NCBI RefSeq assembly: GCF_011682065.1 | Contig: NZ_VUYU01000002.1 | Coordinates: 248,001 to 312,000 of the forward strand | DNA from: Massilia rubra | GTDB lineage: Bacteria > Pseudomonadota > Gammaproteobacteria > Burkholderiales > Burkholderiaceae_D | Length of the DNA stretch: 64,000 nt | Direction of reading: 5' to 3' | Shown: positions 34,387 to 41,418 of the stretch, piece by piece | Layout: every line of letters starts with the position of its first letter | How positions within the stretch are numbered: position 1 is the first letter of the stretch | Notes under the pieces: model-generated | What the model saw: the letters and a program-made list of their open reading frames with translations, nothing else | The model's database searches: none | Told to the model about the DNA's origin: nothing | Made by a program: the position numbers and the translations under genes

Positions 34387-35784
34387 ATGGACATGAGCGT
34401 ATTCGACCTATTCAAAATCGGCATCGGGCCGTCGAGTTCCCACACCGTGGGGCCGATGGTGGCGGCGCGCCGCTTCCTGGTCGAATGCGGTCCTCTGGCG
34501 CGCGCGGTGGGGATCGAGGCGGCGCTGTATGGCTCGCTGGCGCTGACCGGCGTGGGTCACGCCACCGACAAGGCGGTCATCCTCGGGCTGATGGGCGAAA
34601 CGCCGCAGGGCGTCGATCCGGAGCGGGTCGACGACATGCTGGCCGAAGTCGAACTCGATGGCGTGATCAAGCTGCTCGGCACCCACGAAGTGCCGTTTTC
34701 GGCGCGCACCGGGCTCGTATGGCACAAGAGTTCATCGCTGCCCGAGCATCCGAACGGCATGCGCTTCACGCTCAAGCTCGATGACGGCAGCGTCATCGAA
34801 CGCATCTTCTACTCGGTCGGCGGCGGCTTCATTCACGCCGCCGGCGAATCGCAGGCGCGCCAGAGCAATGGCGAGAGCACCGCGCCGATTCCCTACAACT
34901 TCGATACGATGGACCAGCTGCTCGCGCACGGCCGCGCCAGCGGCCTGTCGATCCCGCAGATGCTGCGCGCGAACGAATGCGCGCGCATGGATGGCGCCGT
35001 CCTCGACGCCGGCATCGACAAGATCTGGCAGGTGATGCGCGACTGTATCGCGCATGGCCTGGTCACCGCCGGCCAGCTTCCCGGAGGCCTGAACGTCAAG
35101 CGCCGCGCCGCCAATCTGTGGAAGCAGTCGGAAGACGCCAAGAACGGCGACAACCGCGCCAACGACCTGCCGCACGACGCGGTGCACCAGGTGAGCCTGT
35201 ACGCGATGGCGGTCAACGAAGAAAACGCCGCCGGCGGGCGCGTGGTGACGGCGCCGACCAACGGCGCGGCCGGCATCATCCCGGCGGTGCTGCGCTACTA
35301 CGCCGAAGATTGCCGTCCGAGCGATCCGGTGCGCGGGGTGCGCGATTTCATGCTCACCTCGGCCGCGATCGGCATGCTGTGCAAGAAGAACGCCTCGATC
35401 TCGGGCGCCGAAATCGGCTGCCAGGGCGAAGTCGGCGTCGCCTGCGCGATGGCGGCGGCCGGGCTGGTGGCGGCGCTGGGCGGGACCAATGAACAGATCG
35501 AAAATGCGGCCGAAATCGGCATCGAGCATCACCTCGGCATGACGTGCGACCCGATCGGCGGCCTGGTGCAGATTCCGTGCATCGAGCGTAACGGCATGGG
35601 AGCGATCAAGGCGATCACCGCCGCATCGCTGGCCTTGAAGGGCGACGGCACCCATTTCGTGAGCCTGGACGACGTCATCGAAACCATGCGCCAGACCGGC
35701 GCCGACATGCAGGACAAGTACAAGGAAACCTCGCTCGGCGGGCTGGCGATCCATGTGGTGACGGTCAACCACGCGGCTTGCTAA
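34387..35784 (+). CDS. sdaA: L-serine ammonia-lyase (iron-sulfur type)
   Basis: The 465-residue protein starts MSVFDLFKIGIGPSSSHTVGPM and contains the conserved cysteines of the [4Fe-4S] serine dehydratases in GAEIGCQGEVGVACAM and MTCDPIGGLVQIPCIERN. It converts serine to pyruvate and ammonia. Single-polypeptide fused alpha and beta parts are present (465 residues, E. coli SdaA 454). In this cluster it lets glycine, made from threonine and converted to serine by GlyA, enter pyruvate metabolism. Confidence 0.93.
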   Translation: MDMSVFDLFKIGIGPSSSHTVGPMVAARRFLVECGPLARAVGIEAALYGSLALTGVGHATDKAVILGLMGETPQGVDPERVDDMLAEVELDGVIKLLGTHEVPFSARTGLVWHKSSSLPEHPNGMRFTLKLDDGSVIERIFYSVGGGFIHAAGESQARQSNGESTAPIPYNFDTMDQLLAHGRASGLSIPQMLRANECARMDGAVLDAGIDKIWQVMRDCIAHGLVTAGQLPGGLNVKRRAANLWKQSEDAKNGDNRANDLPHDAVHQVSLYAMAVNEENAAGGRVVTAPTNGAAGIIPAVLRYYAEDCRPSDPVRGVRDFMLTSAAIGMLCKKNASISGAEIGCQGEVGVACAMAAAGLVAALGGTNEQIENAAEIGIEHHLGMTCDPIGGLVQIPCIERNGMGAIKAITAASLALKGDGTHFVSLDDVIETMRQTGADMQDKYKETSLGGLAIHVVTVNHAAC

Positions 35785-35794
35785 GGAGCCAGGC

Positions 35795-36445
35795 ATGAGC
35801 GAATCGTTCGACGCATTGTCGGCATCCACCGGGATTGCCTTGCCGGCCACCCTGCGCCATCTGATCGAGCGCGGCGCGAACGGCTATGACGATCCCGGGC
35901 GCACGGCCTTGTCGGCGCTGAACGATTTTGAGTGGCTGGCGGCGCAGGAAGCGCAGGCCGTCGTCGCCGGCTGGCTCAATCCGGTCAAGCAGAACGGCAA
36001 TGTGTTCCTGCCGTTCGCACGCTCGGGCGCGGGCGACGCCTATTGCATGGTGCGCTTGCGCGGCGGCGAAGAGGGCGTGTGCATGGTCTGGCACGACGCC
36101 AGCACATCGACGCTGCATTACGCCGGCTTCGATCAGTTTGTCGTGGGCGAGTACCTGAACGTGTTCGCCGAGCTCGATTTGCTCGATGACGATGACGACG
36201 ATCCGGTGGCCTTGCTGCGGGCCGATGTCGCCAAGGTGAGCGATCTGCTCGATCCGGCGCTGCGAAGCATGCTGCTCGGCTGCCTGGACAAGACGCCGGC
36301 CGAGCACCCCTACCGGCAGGGACCGAAAGCGCGTGTCGAGATGGTGCGGGCGCTCATCGGCCAGGAGGAGTTCAATGCGGTTTATTCCCAAGTGAGCATT
36401 CCCGATCCGGTTGCGTTCGATGTGGTGGCGCGCTGGGAAGAATAG
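35795..36445 (+). CDS. SUKH (SMI1/KNR4) superfamily protein, possible immunity protein
   Basis: The 216-residue protein follows sdaA by 10 bp with an AAGGAG site. It opens with LPATLRHLIERGANGYDDPG and has FLPFARSGAGDAYCMV, typical of SUKH folds, then an acidic D-rich segment (LLDDDDDDPVALL) and a C-terminal helical part. SUKH proteins are commonly immunity proteins of bacterial toxins (family knowledge). No toxin is directly linked in this copy. The last 64 bp overlap the convergent gene at 36382, and a degraded copy of its last 20 codons lies at 38711-38773. The unusual placement after a metabolic gene suggests insertion. Confidence 0.7.
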   Translation: MSESFDALSASTGIALPATLRHLIERGANGYDDPGRTALSALNDFEWLAAQEAQAVVAGWLNPVKQNGNVFLPFARSGAGDAYCMVRLRGGEEGVCMVWHDASTSTLHYAGFDQFVVGEYLNVFAELDLLDDDDDDPVALLRADVAKVSDLLDPALRSMLLGCLDKTPAEHPYRQGPKARVEMVRALIGQEEFNAVYSQVSIPDPVAFDVVARWEE

Positions 36446-38385
36446 CGTAGTCCAACACCGTCTTGCCCATTCGGGCCGCCCTGGTTGTCGTAGTCGACAA
36501 CTTCCCGGTTGGTGGCGGCGTCCAGATGCCAGATCCGCATGTGCAGGCGCTGTTTGCCGTCTGCCGTGTCCGCAGCGGCCTGCGCCGTGAGCGTGAACTG
36601 GTAGCTCCCCGCGCCATTGACCGTGCCGCCACCGCGATACGCGATCCTTGCCCCGCCCGCCGTCACCGAATCGAAGCGCTTGCTGTCGAACCGGAGATGG
36701 GCGACGCCAAAACGCAAGAATGCCTTCCCTTGCGCCCGGCGTCCGTCCGCTTGTTGCTCGGAGAGGAAGGCGAACGTCGCCGGTCCGGACTGGTTTCTGT
36801 TGCCCTTGACGGCGCCGGGGGGAGAAATGAACGAGCCTTCGCCGCTGACATAAGCGCCCGGCCCGCACACAGCCACGCTGCGATGCACGGTCGCGCTCTG
36901 TCCGCTGCTGTCGGTGACGGTGAGCGTGACCGTGTAGAGGCCGGCGGCCCGGTAGACGTGCTTGCCGCTGGCGGTGCCGGCGCCGTTCTTTTCGGCGACG
37001 ACGCCGGCCTCGTCCTTGCTGCCATCGCCCCATGACCAGGTCGCCCTGTGGGTCTCGCCCGGGTCGGCATCGACGAAACCGGCGGACACCGACAAGGGCA
37101 GATCGACCCGCGCACCTCCGCTGCGCCTGATCGGGCCCACTGTGGGGGCAACATGGGTGGCGGCTGTCGGAACAAGCAGGACCAGCCCGGCATTCGAATC
37201 GGCGACAATCGCGCCATTGTCGGAGATTCCCCGAGCGGCCGTGGCCACGAAGCCCGACGGCGCGCGCGGGATGCGGGTGTTCAGGTCGACCAGGCCCTCG
37301 GCGCCGGTCCACACGAACGCGCGGCTTGCGCCATCGCGCGTTTCGGCGCTGCCGACAACCTGTCCGGGCTGGTTGACGTCGTGGGCGTAGGCGCTGCGCC
37401 CGCCAAATGTGCCCAGGTCTTTCATGCCAGCCTGCCTGGTCCAGGCGAAGGCGCGGTAGGGACCGTCGACGATGCGGATGATGCCGACCACCGTGTCGCG
37501 GTCATTCATGCCAACCGTAAAGGAGTCGGCATCCGTGCGCCTTGGGCCGAGATCGGTCAAGCCTTGCTCCGGCGTCCACAGGAACGCATGGGTCGGGCCC
37601 GCCGCCGTCGCCGAGTGGCCGGCCACGTGGCCGATCCCGTTGATGGCGACCGAATCCGAATCCGCGCCCCCAAGCGTGCCCAGCCCGACCATGCCACCCG
37701 CCTCGGTCCAGTGGAATGCCAGGCCGCGGTCGGTGGCATTTCTGGTGTTCCCCGCGACTTGCCCCGCCTCATTGATCGCCATGGCCAGCGACGGTCCGTT
37801 GAGCGTGCCCAGGTCGAGCGGCACGTTTTCCGGACTCCATCGGGTCGCATGCAGGGGCTCGAACACCGGTCCGAAGAAGGGGAGGTAGCCTGCAACCTGC
37901 CCGCGCTTATTGATATCGAACGCGGCCGACGTCGCGAAATTGTAGGGCGGCGTGTGCAAGGTCACCATGCCGCTTTGCGCAGTCCAGCGGTAAGCGTGCG
38001 TGTCGGTGCTTTCCAGGCTGAAGTTCGAACCGCCGACAATCTGGCCGACATCATTGAGCGCGTTGACGAAGGAACCCGCACCGCCAAGCGTGCCGAGATT
38101 GCTGAAGGTCGTGCCGTCGTAGAACCTTGCCATGGTCCGGTCGTTCCCGACATCCTCGGTGAACGCGACCTGTCCCTTGCCGTTGATATCGAAAGGCCCG
38201 TTGGCGCTTGGGGAAAGATGAACGATGCGATAGATCGTCTTGGCGGGCGGCGCTTTCATCGCTGCCGTGCCTTGCGGCGCGGCCGCTTGTGGATTGGCGG
38301 CCCATGCTGCCAGTGCGACAAGCGGATACAGCAGCCAACATGTCCAGCCATCCCCACGTTGGTGTGTTGTCGTTCTCGTTTTCAT
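36382..38385 (-). CDS. HAF-repeat and PKD-domain secreted protein with altered C-terminus
   Basis: The 667-residue precursor has an N-terminal membrane/signal segment (about residues 15-35, LLYPLVALAAWAAN), about seven HAF repeats (LGTLGG...AxAINExGQVxG...AFxW), a PKD-like domain around residue 440-500 (ATWSWGDGSKDEAGV...YTVTLTVTDSSG), and a post-COAP-like beta domain. The last ~20 residues (YSSQRATTSNATGSGMLTWE) are encoded antisense to the end of the SUKH gene, and do not look like the usual C-terminus of this domain, so the 3' end appears replaced. It would be a cell-surface or exported protein of unknown role. Confidence 0.7.
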   Translation of the reverse strand: MKTRTTTHQRGDGWTCWLLYPLVALAAWAANPQAAAPQGTAAMKAPPAKTIYRIVHLSPSANGPFDINGKGQVAFTEDVGNDRTMARFYDGTTFSNLGTLGGAGSFVNALNDVGQIVGGSNFSLESTDTHAYRWTAQSGMVTLHTPPYNFATSAAFDINKRGQVAGYLPFFGPVFEPLHATRWSPENVPLDLGTLNGPSLAMAINEAGQVAGNTRNATDRGLAFHWTEAGGMVGLGTLGGADSDSVAINGIGHVAGHSATAAGPTHAFLWTPEQGLTDLGPRRTDADSFTVGMNDRDTVVGIIRIVDGPYRAFAWTRQAGMKDLGTFGGRSAYAHDVNQPGQVVGSAETRDGASRAFVWTGAEGLVDLNTRIPRAPSGFVATAARGISDNGAIVADSNAGLVLLVPTAATHVAPTVGPIRRSGGARVDLPLSVSAGFVDADPGETHRATWSWGDGSKDEAGVVAEKNGAGTASGKHVYRAAGLYTVTLTVTDSSGQSATVHRSVAVCGPGAYVSGEGSFISPPGAVKGNRNQSGPATFAFLSEQQADGRRAQGKAFLRFGVAHLRFDSKRFDSVTAGGARIAYRGGGTVNGAGSYQFTLTAQAAADTADGKQRLHMRIWHLDAATNREVVDYDNQGGPNGQDGVGLRYSSQRATTSNATGSGMLTWE

Positions 38386-38550
38386 GTCGATCTCCCGCTA
38401 AGTGAATGCCTCAAGTCAACCCGTCCTCTGCACGAGGAACGCGGGTGTCCTTGATTTCACCTTAGGTAAAGCGCCGCGCTCGTTACTGGCGCACGTCAAG
38501 CTCTACCTTGAGATCGCGGGTGGCCAGGCGTCGGGGTGACGCCGGGCACC

Positions 38551-38634
38551 TCAGGATTGGCGGGGGCGGGGCTGGTGCTGCGCCGGCTTCCAGGTCACCC
38601 ATATCAGCAGATGGGTGTCCAGTAACAGTTTCAT
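38551..38634 (-). pseudogene. VapC (PIN-domain) toxin N-terminal fragment
   Basis: From ATG 38634 the frame reads MKLLLDTHLLIW followed by VTWKPAQHQPRPRQS and a stop after 27 codons. MKLLLDTHLLIW is the hallmark start of VapC toxins (first catalytic Asp in LLDTH). Normal PIN toxins are about 130 residues, so about 80 percent is missing and the fragment cannot be active. Confidence 0.7.
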
Positions 38635-38707
38635 TTATCGCCCCAATCTCTTCGATGTCGTCTTGTGCCATTGTGTCGAAGTCATCTGGAACTGAAAAAT
38701 TGCCGGT
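38631..38707 (-). pseudogene. Phd/YefM-type antitoxin C-terminal remnant
   Basis: The minus strand encodes TGNFSVPDDFDTMAQDDIEEI, the typical C-terminal end of Phd/YefM antitoxins that precede VapC-like PIN toxins. After EEI a one-base loss shifts the frame; in the other frame it reads through GDK to a TGA at 38633-38631. That stop overlaps the toxin ATG as ATGA, the expected coupling of such modules. The N-terminal DNA-binding part is missing. Confidence 0.65.
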
Positions 38708-38710
38708 CAC

Positions 38711-38773
38711 GGTGAGCGTGCCTGATCCGGTTGTCTTCGACGTTGTGGCGTTGGGAAGAGTAGCCCGGTCCGG
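38711..38773 (+). repeat. Degraded direct repeat of the SUKH gene 3' end
   Basis: This segment aligns with 36391-36453 over about 61 bp, with about 48 matches and a 2-bp deletion (CGCG-CTGGG against CG-TTGGG). It encodes VSVPDPVVFDVVA against VSIPDPVAFDVVA of the intact gene, and matching continues beyond the stop. The two copies are about 2.3 kb apart in the same orientation and bracket the HAF/PKD gene. Confidence 0.7.
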
Positions 38774-38876
38774 CGCCCGACGGCCACATCGCCTTTCGCG
38801 GGCCGGCCGGCAAGCCGGAACCGCTGCGCGCCTACTGCGAGAAAGTACTCTGCGTGGCGACGGCGACAATGTAGAC

Positions 38877-38904
38877 CTTACAGACGTATCATTAATGTTA
38901 TGAT
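38877..38904 (+). promoter_or_regulatory. Possible promoter of the lysozyme-like/LprI-like unit
   Basis: CTTACA (38877-38882) is separated by 16 bp from TATGAT (38899-38904), five of six in the -10. The 18-bp hairpin CACTCTCC-TT-GGAGAGTG at 38917-38934 lies immediately downstream in the leader. Confidence 0.4.
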
Positions 38905-38970
38905 TGCCATCCTGACCACTCTCCTTGGAGAGTGTACCTCAACGCCAGAACGTGATGTCAAGGGGATTTT

Positions 38971-39690
38971 ATGACGTATGAACAGTGGCAGCAGGGAGTT
39001 GTGAACGGAGCGGGCAAGCCGGAATGGAATATACACGACTGTGACATTCGGGTCGCCGTCAATGAATATAACCGCCACCTGGCGGCAACACCCGGTTATT
39101 CAGCCTTGGACTGGTTGTATGTCAAGGGCATGCTATGGACTGAAACGGGCGCAGGATCCTCTGAATGGAAAATCAAGCCCTTGCAGATCGGCGTGCCTGG
39201 CGATAAGGGCATGATGGCGCTGTTGGGAAATCATGAAGGCGGCGATTTGATCATGCCCCCGGCTTATCGGTCGGGCACCAGCAGCGGTATGGTCCGCACT
39301 AACCCGACGCACAATATTCGGGCTGCCATTGGTTATTTGTTGATGCGCTTGGCGACGTATGCTTTCCAAAGTATCCGCGAGCCTGGATCGCGGGTCGAGG
39401 AAGTCAAAGTCGATAGCGGCGATACACTTGAGCGGATTGCCAGCAAAAACAAAAGCACGGTGGAGGTGTTACGGGAGTTAAATCCGCGCGCGAACGTGCT
39501 GCATAAGGGTGACGTTATCAAATTTCAGAAAGCAAAGACGTCGAAGGTCATTACGGGCTGGCGCCCCATTAACCACAGCAATATCGCTCGCTGGTATAAC
39601 GGTGGAGGTGATGAAATGTATGTAAGAAAACTCGATTTCGTGATGCCGTATGTGCGTAAAGCTGGGAGCGGAATATGCGAAGCAGAATAG
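38971..39690 (+). CDS. Lysozyme-like/transglycosylase protein with LysM domain, probable effector
   Basis: The 239-residue protein has no signal peptide. Residues about 40-125 resemble a lysozyme-like fold: GMLWTETGAGSSEWKIKPLQIGVPGD has a likely catalytic Glu (E58) and the PLQIG helix, and NPTHNIRAAIGYLLMRLA a supporting helix. Residues about 142-187 form one LysM peptidoglycan-binding domain (VDSGDTLERIASKNKSTVEVLRELNPRANVLHKGDVI). It would cleave cell-wall glycan. It lacks an export signal, so it needs a secretion system or acts as an endolysin. The gene is visibly less GC-rich than its surroundings, and overlaps an LprI-like gene by 16 bp. I call it a probable antibacterial effector (inference). 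Confidence 0.75.
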   Translation: MTYEQWQQGVVNGAGKPEWNIHDCDIRVAVNEYNRHLAATPGYSALDWLYVKGMLWTETGAGSSEWKIKPLQIGVPGDKGMMALLGNHEGGDLIMPPAYRSGTSSGMVRTNPTHNIRAAIGYLLMRLATYAFQSIREPGSRVEEVKVDSGDTLERIASKNKSTVEVLRELNPRANVLHKGDVIKFQKAKTSKVITGWRPINHSNIARWYNGGGDEMYVRKLDFVMPYVRKAGSGICEAE

Positions 39691-40112
39691 TAGCAGTACT
39701 TATTTGCTCGTCGGTCGTATATTCGGGCCCTGCCGTGGCAGACAACCGTGCACAACCTGTCGCTGCAATTGAGCAATGCAATCAGTTTTCGCAGTTCGAC
39801 ATTCGCGAGTGCCTGAAGAAACATGCGACCGACAGCGCAGCGGCGCTGAAGCAGGCCGAAGCTAGGGCGGCGGCCGCGATTGCCAGTTGGGATGAAAGCG
39901 ATACCTACATCAAGGATGCCGGCATAAAGCTGCGCGCCGCGAACGCGTCGTTCGTGCGCGACCGCCAGGTGCAGTGCGCCTTCGCTTCCTCGCTGATCGG
40001 CGGTGGCGCTGGCAATTCGCACGAGATCAAACGCTTGGCCTGTGTGGCCGACATGAATGCCCGGCGTACATTCCAACTCGACCGCGATACCGGCAAATTG
40101 GTGCCTAAATAG
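39675..40112 (+). CDS. LprI-like (DUF1311) periplasmic protein, probable immunity protein
   Basis: The 145-residue precursor has a signal peptide (MRSRIVAVLICSSVVYSGPAVA). The mature part has the LprI/DUF1311 cysteine pattern: QCNQFSQFDIRECL at the start and RDRQVQCAFASSLIGGGAGNSHEIKRLACVADMNARRTFQL at the end. LprI-like proteins are periplasmic, and some inhibit lysozyme. The ATG at 39675 lies inside the end of the lysozyme-like gene (16-bp overlap), so the two are coupled. A periplasmic lysozyme inhibitor next to a lysozyme-like protein fits self-protection. Confidence 0.75.
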   Translation: MRSRIVAVLICSSVVYSGPAVADNRAQPVAAIEQCNQFSQFDIRECLKKHATDSAAALKQAEARAAAAIASWDESDTYIKDAGIKLRAANASFVRDRQVQCAFASSLIGGGAGNSHEIKRLACVADMNARRTFQLDRDTGKLVPK

Positions 40113-40501
40113 CACTCAAAAGCTGCCTTCGCAGCCCGGGCCAGTTGCGGCCGGCGCAGCTGGTAGCGGCTGGCTAGTTCGACGAGGTCGCGTACGGCGC
40201 GCCGGTGGTCCGGCCCTTGCAAGGCTTCGCTCGCCTCGCGCACCTGATTGAACAATTCGCGTTCGATCAGCGCGATCGTCACCGCGTCCTTGGTCGGAAA
40301 ATACTGATACAGCGAACCGATGCTCACGCCGGCGCGGGTAGCGATTGCATTCGTTGTGTATCCCTCAAGTCGGTGCTGCTCGAGAATGTGAGCTGCCCCC
40401 TCCAGGATGACCCCGACGGTATGGGCGGAACGGGGCTGGGACGGCGTCTTCCTTGACGCCAGCCGGCGCGCGGTCGCCTTCTTCGATTGCGAGTTGTTCA
40501 T
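39905..40501 (-). CDS. TetR regulator with replaced C-terminus (chimeric or pseudogene)
   Basis: The N-terminal 129 or so residues are a normal TetR HTH and first helices (TTNAIATRAGVSIGSLYQYFPTKDAV; ASRYQLRRPQLARAAKAAF). From about residue 130 the frame runs antisense to the LprI-like gene, with residues FECYLGTNLPVSRSSW that do not fit any TetR. The junction is at about 40110, right at the stop of the LprI-like gene. The C-terminal ligand domain has probably been lost by insertion of the effector unit, leaving a truncated DNA-binding protein or a pseudogene. Confidence 0.6.
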   Translation of the reverse strand: MNNSQSKKATARRLASRKTPSQPRSAHTVGVILEGAAHILEQHRLEGYTTNAIATRAGVSIGSLYQYFPTKDAVTIALIERELFNQVREASEALQGPDHRRAVRDLVELASRYQLRRPQLARAAKAAFECYLGTNLPVSRSSWNVRRAFMSATQAKRLISCELPAPPPISEEAKAHCTWRSRTNDAFAARSFMPASLM

Positions 40502-40509
40502 GCAACAGC

Positions 40510-41418
40510 ATGCTCATATCATTTCCAGGCCAAGTCAAGCGCAATTCCGAGACGCTTGACGCAACCAGGGAAGAGCCACGCAGGAACCATCCTCAATACA
40601 CGTCCATTCCAGCCACCGCCGACCGCGCGCTGTTGCTGCAACCCGTCGCCGCGGTGCAGATGGCCGGCGCCATCAAGGCGCTGTTCGACCCGGCCGCGCG
40701 TCCGCGCACCATGCAGGAGATCGCATCGACCATCGCGGCCAACGATAGCGCATCGATGGCCATTCTGCGCCCGGCCCTGTCGCAAGCGCGTCCCGGCGCC
40801 CGCTGGGACGAGGACGAGGAAGGGCGCGGCTCCTTGCCCGACGGCGAATGGTGGGTATGCGACCCGGTCGAAGGCGCCATTCACCATATCCACGGCTCGC
40901 CGCACTGGTGCGTGACGGCGACGCTGGTACGCGACAATGCGCCGGTCCTGAGCGCGATTTACCTGCCGCTGACCGGCGACACCTATACCGCGCTCGCTGG
41001 CGGCGGCGCCTGGCGTAACGACACGCGCTTGCACGCGTCGTCCAAGACCGATCTGCGCGCCGCCATGGTGGGCACCGGCCAGGCGGCGCCGGGCGAGGGG
41101 GCCGGTACGCAGCGGCGTATCGGCCAGTCGGTCACGGCGATGCTGGATGCGGCGCTGGTGGTGCAGGTGTCGGTGCCGTCGACCATGCAGCTGGTCGCCG
41201 TCGCCGCCGGCCATCAAGACTTGTTCTGGCAGTTCAGCCAGGTGCGTTCGGGCCTGTTTGCGGGCGCCTTGCTCGTTGCCGAGGCGGGCGGCCGGGTGAG
41301 CGGCCTGCGCGGCGAAGCGTGGCATCCGGACAGCGGCGGCTTCATGGCGGGCGCGCCGGCGCTGGGCGCAGCGGCGCTGGCGGTCCTGGCGCGCATCGAC
41401 GCGGGTGCCGGCCAATGA
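40510..41418 (+). CDS. Inositol monophosphatase family protein
   Basis: The 302-residue protein has the FIG superfamily metal site: a DEDEEG stretch in GARWDEDEEGRGSLPDGEWWVCDPVEGAIHHIHG, where the first DED lies in the WVCDPVEG-type arrangement. It has CVTATLVRDNAPVLSAIYLPLTGDTYTALAGGGAW and a later AGGR-like element. It dephosphorylates a small phosphorylated sugar or nucleotide. The N-terminal codon is unclear: ATG 40510 is the first in-frame ATG and the resulting first 45 residues are not typical. A good ribosome site (GCAGGAACC) precedes an ATC near 40589, so the original start may be mutated. Confidence 0.65.
   Translation: MLISFPGQVKRNSETLDATREEPRRNHPQYTSIPATADRALLLQPVAAVQMAGAIKALFDPAARPRTMQEIASTIAANDSASMAILRPALSQARPGARWDEDEEGRGSLPDGEWWVCDPVEGAIHHIHGSPHWCVTATLVRDNAPVLSAIYLPLTGDTYTALAGGGAWRNDTRLHASSKTDLRAAMVGTGQAAPGEGAGTQRRIGQSVTAMLDAALVVQVSVPSTMQLVAVAAGHQDLFWQFSQVRSGLFAGALLVAEAGGRVSGLRGEAWHPDSGGFMAGAPALGAAALAVLARIDAGAGQ

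Larger units (their letters stand above)
38386..38970. other. Degraded toxin-antitoxin and SUKH debris, no intact gene
   Basis: The 585-bp stretch has no full gene. In order on the + coordinate it contains a truncated PIN-domain toxin (minus strand), an antitoxin remnant overlapping it, a copy of the SUKH gene 3' end, an unidentified open stretch (DGHIAFRGPAGKPEPLRAY... on the plus strand to about 38874), a promoter, and an inverted repeat before the lysozyme-like gene. It marks a recombination site. Confidence 0.7.

Noticed and set aside
38483-38869. A 128-codon minus-strand frame through the toxin-antitoxin debris.
   Set aside because: It joins the antitoxin tail to unrelated out-of-frame sequence; the biological reading is two broken genes.
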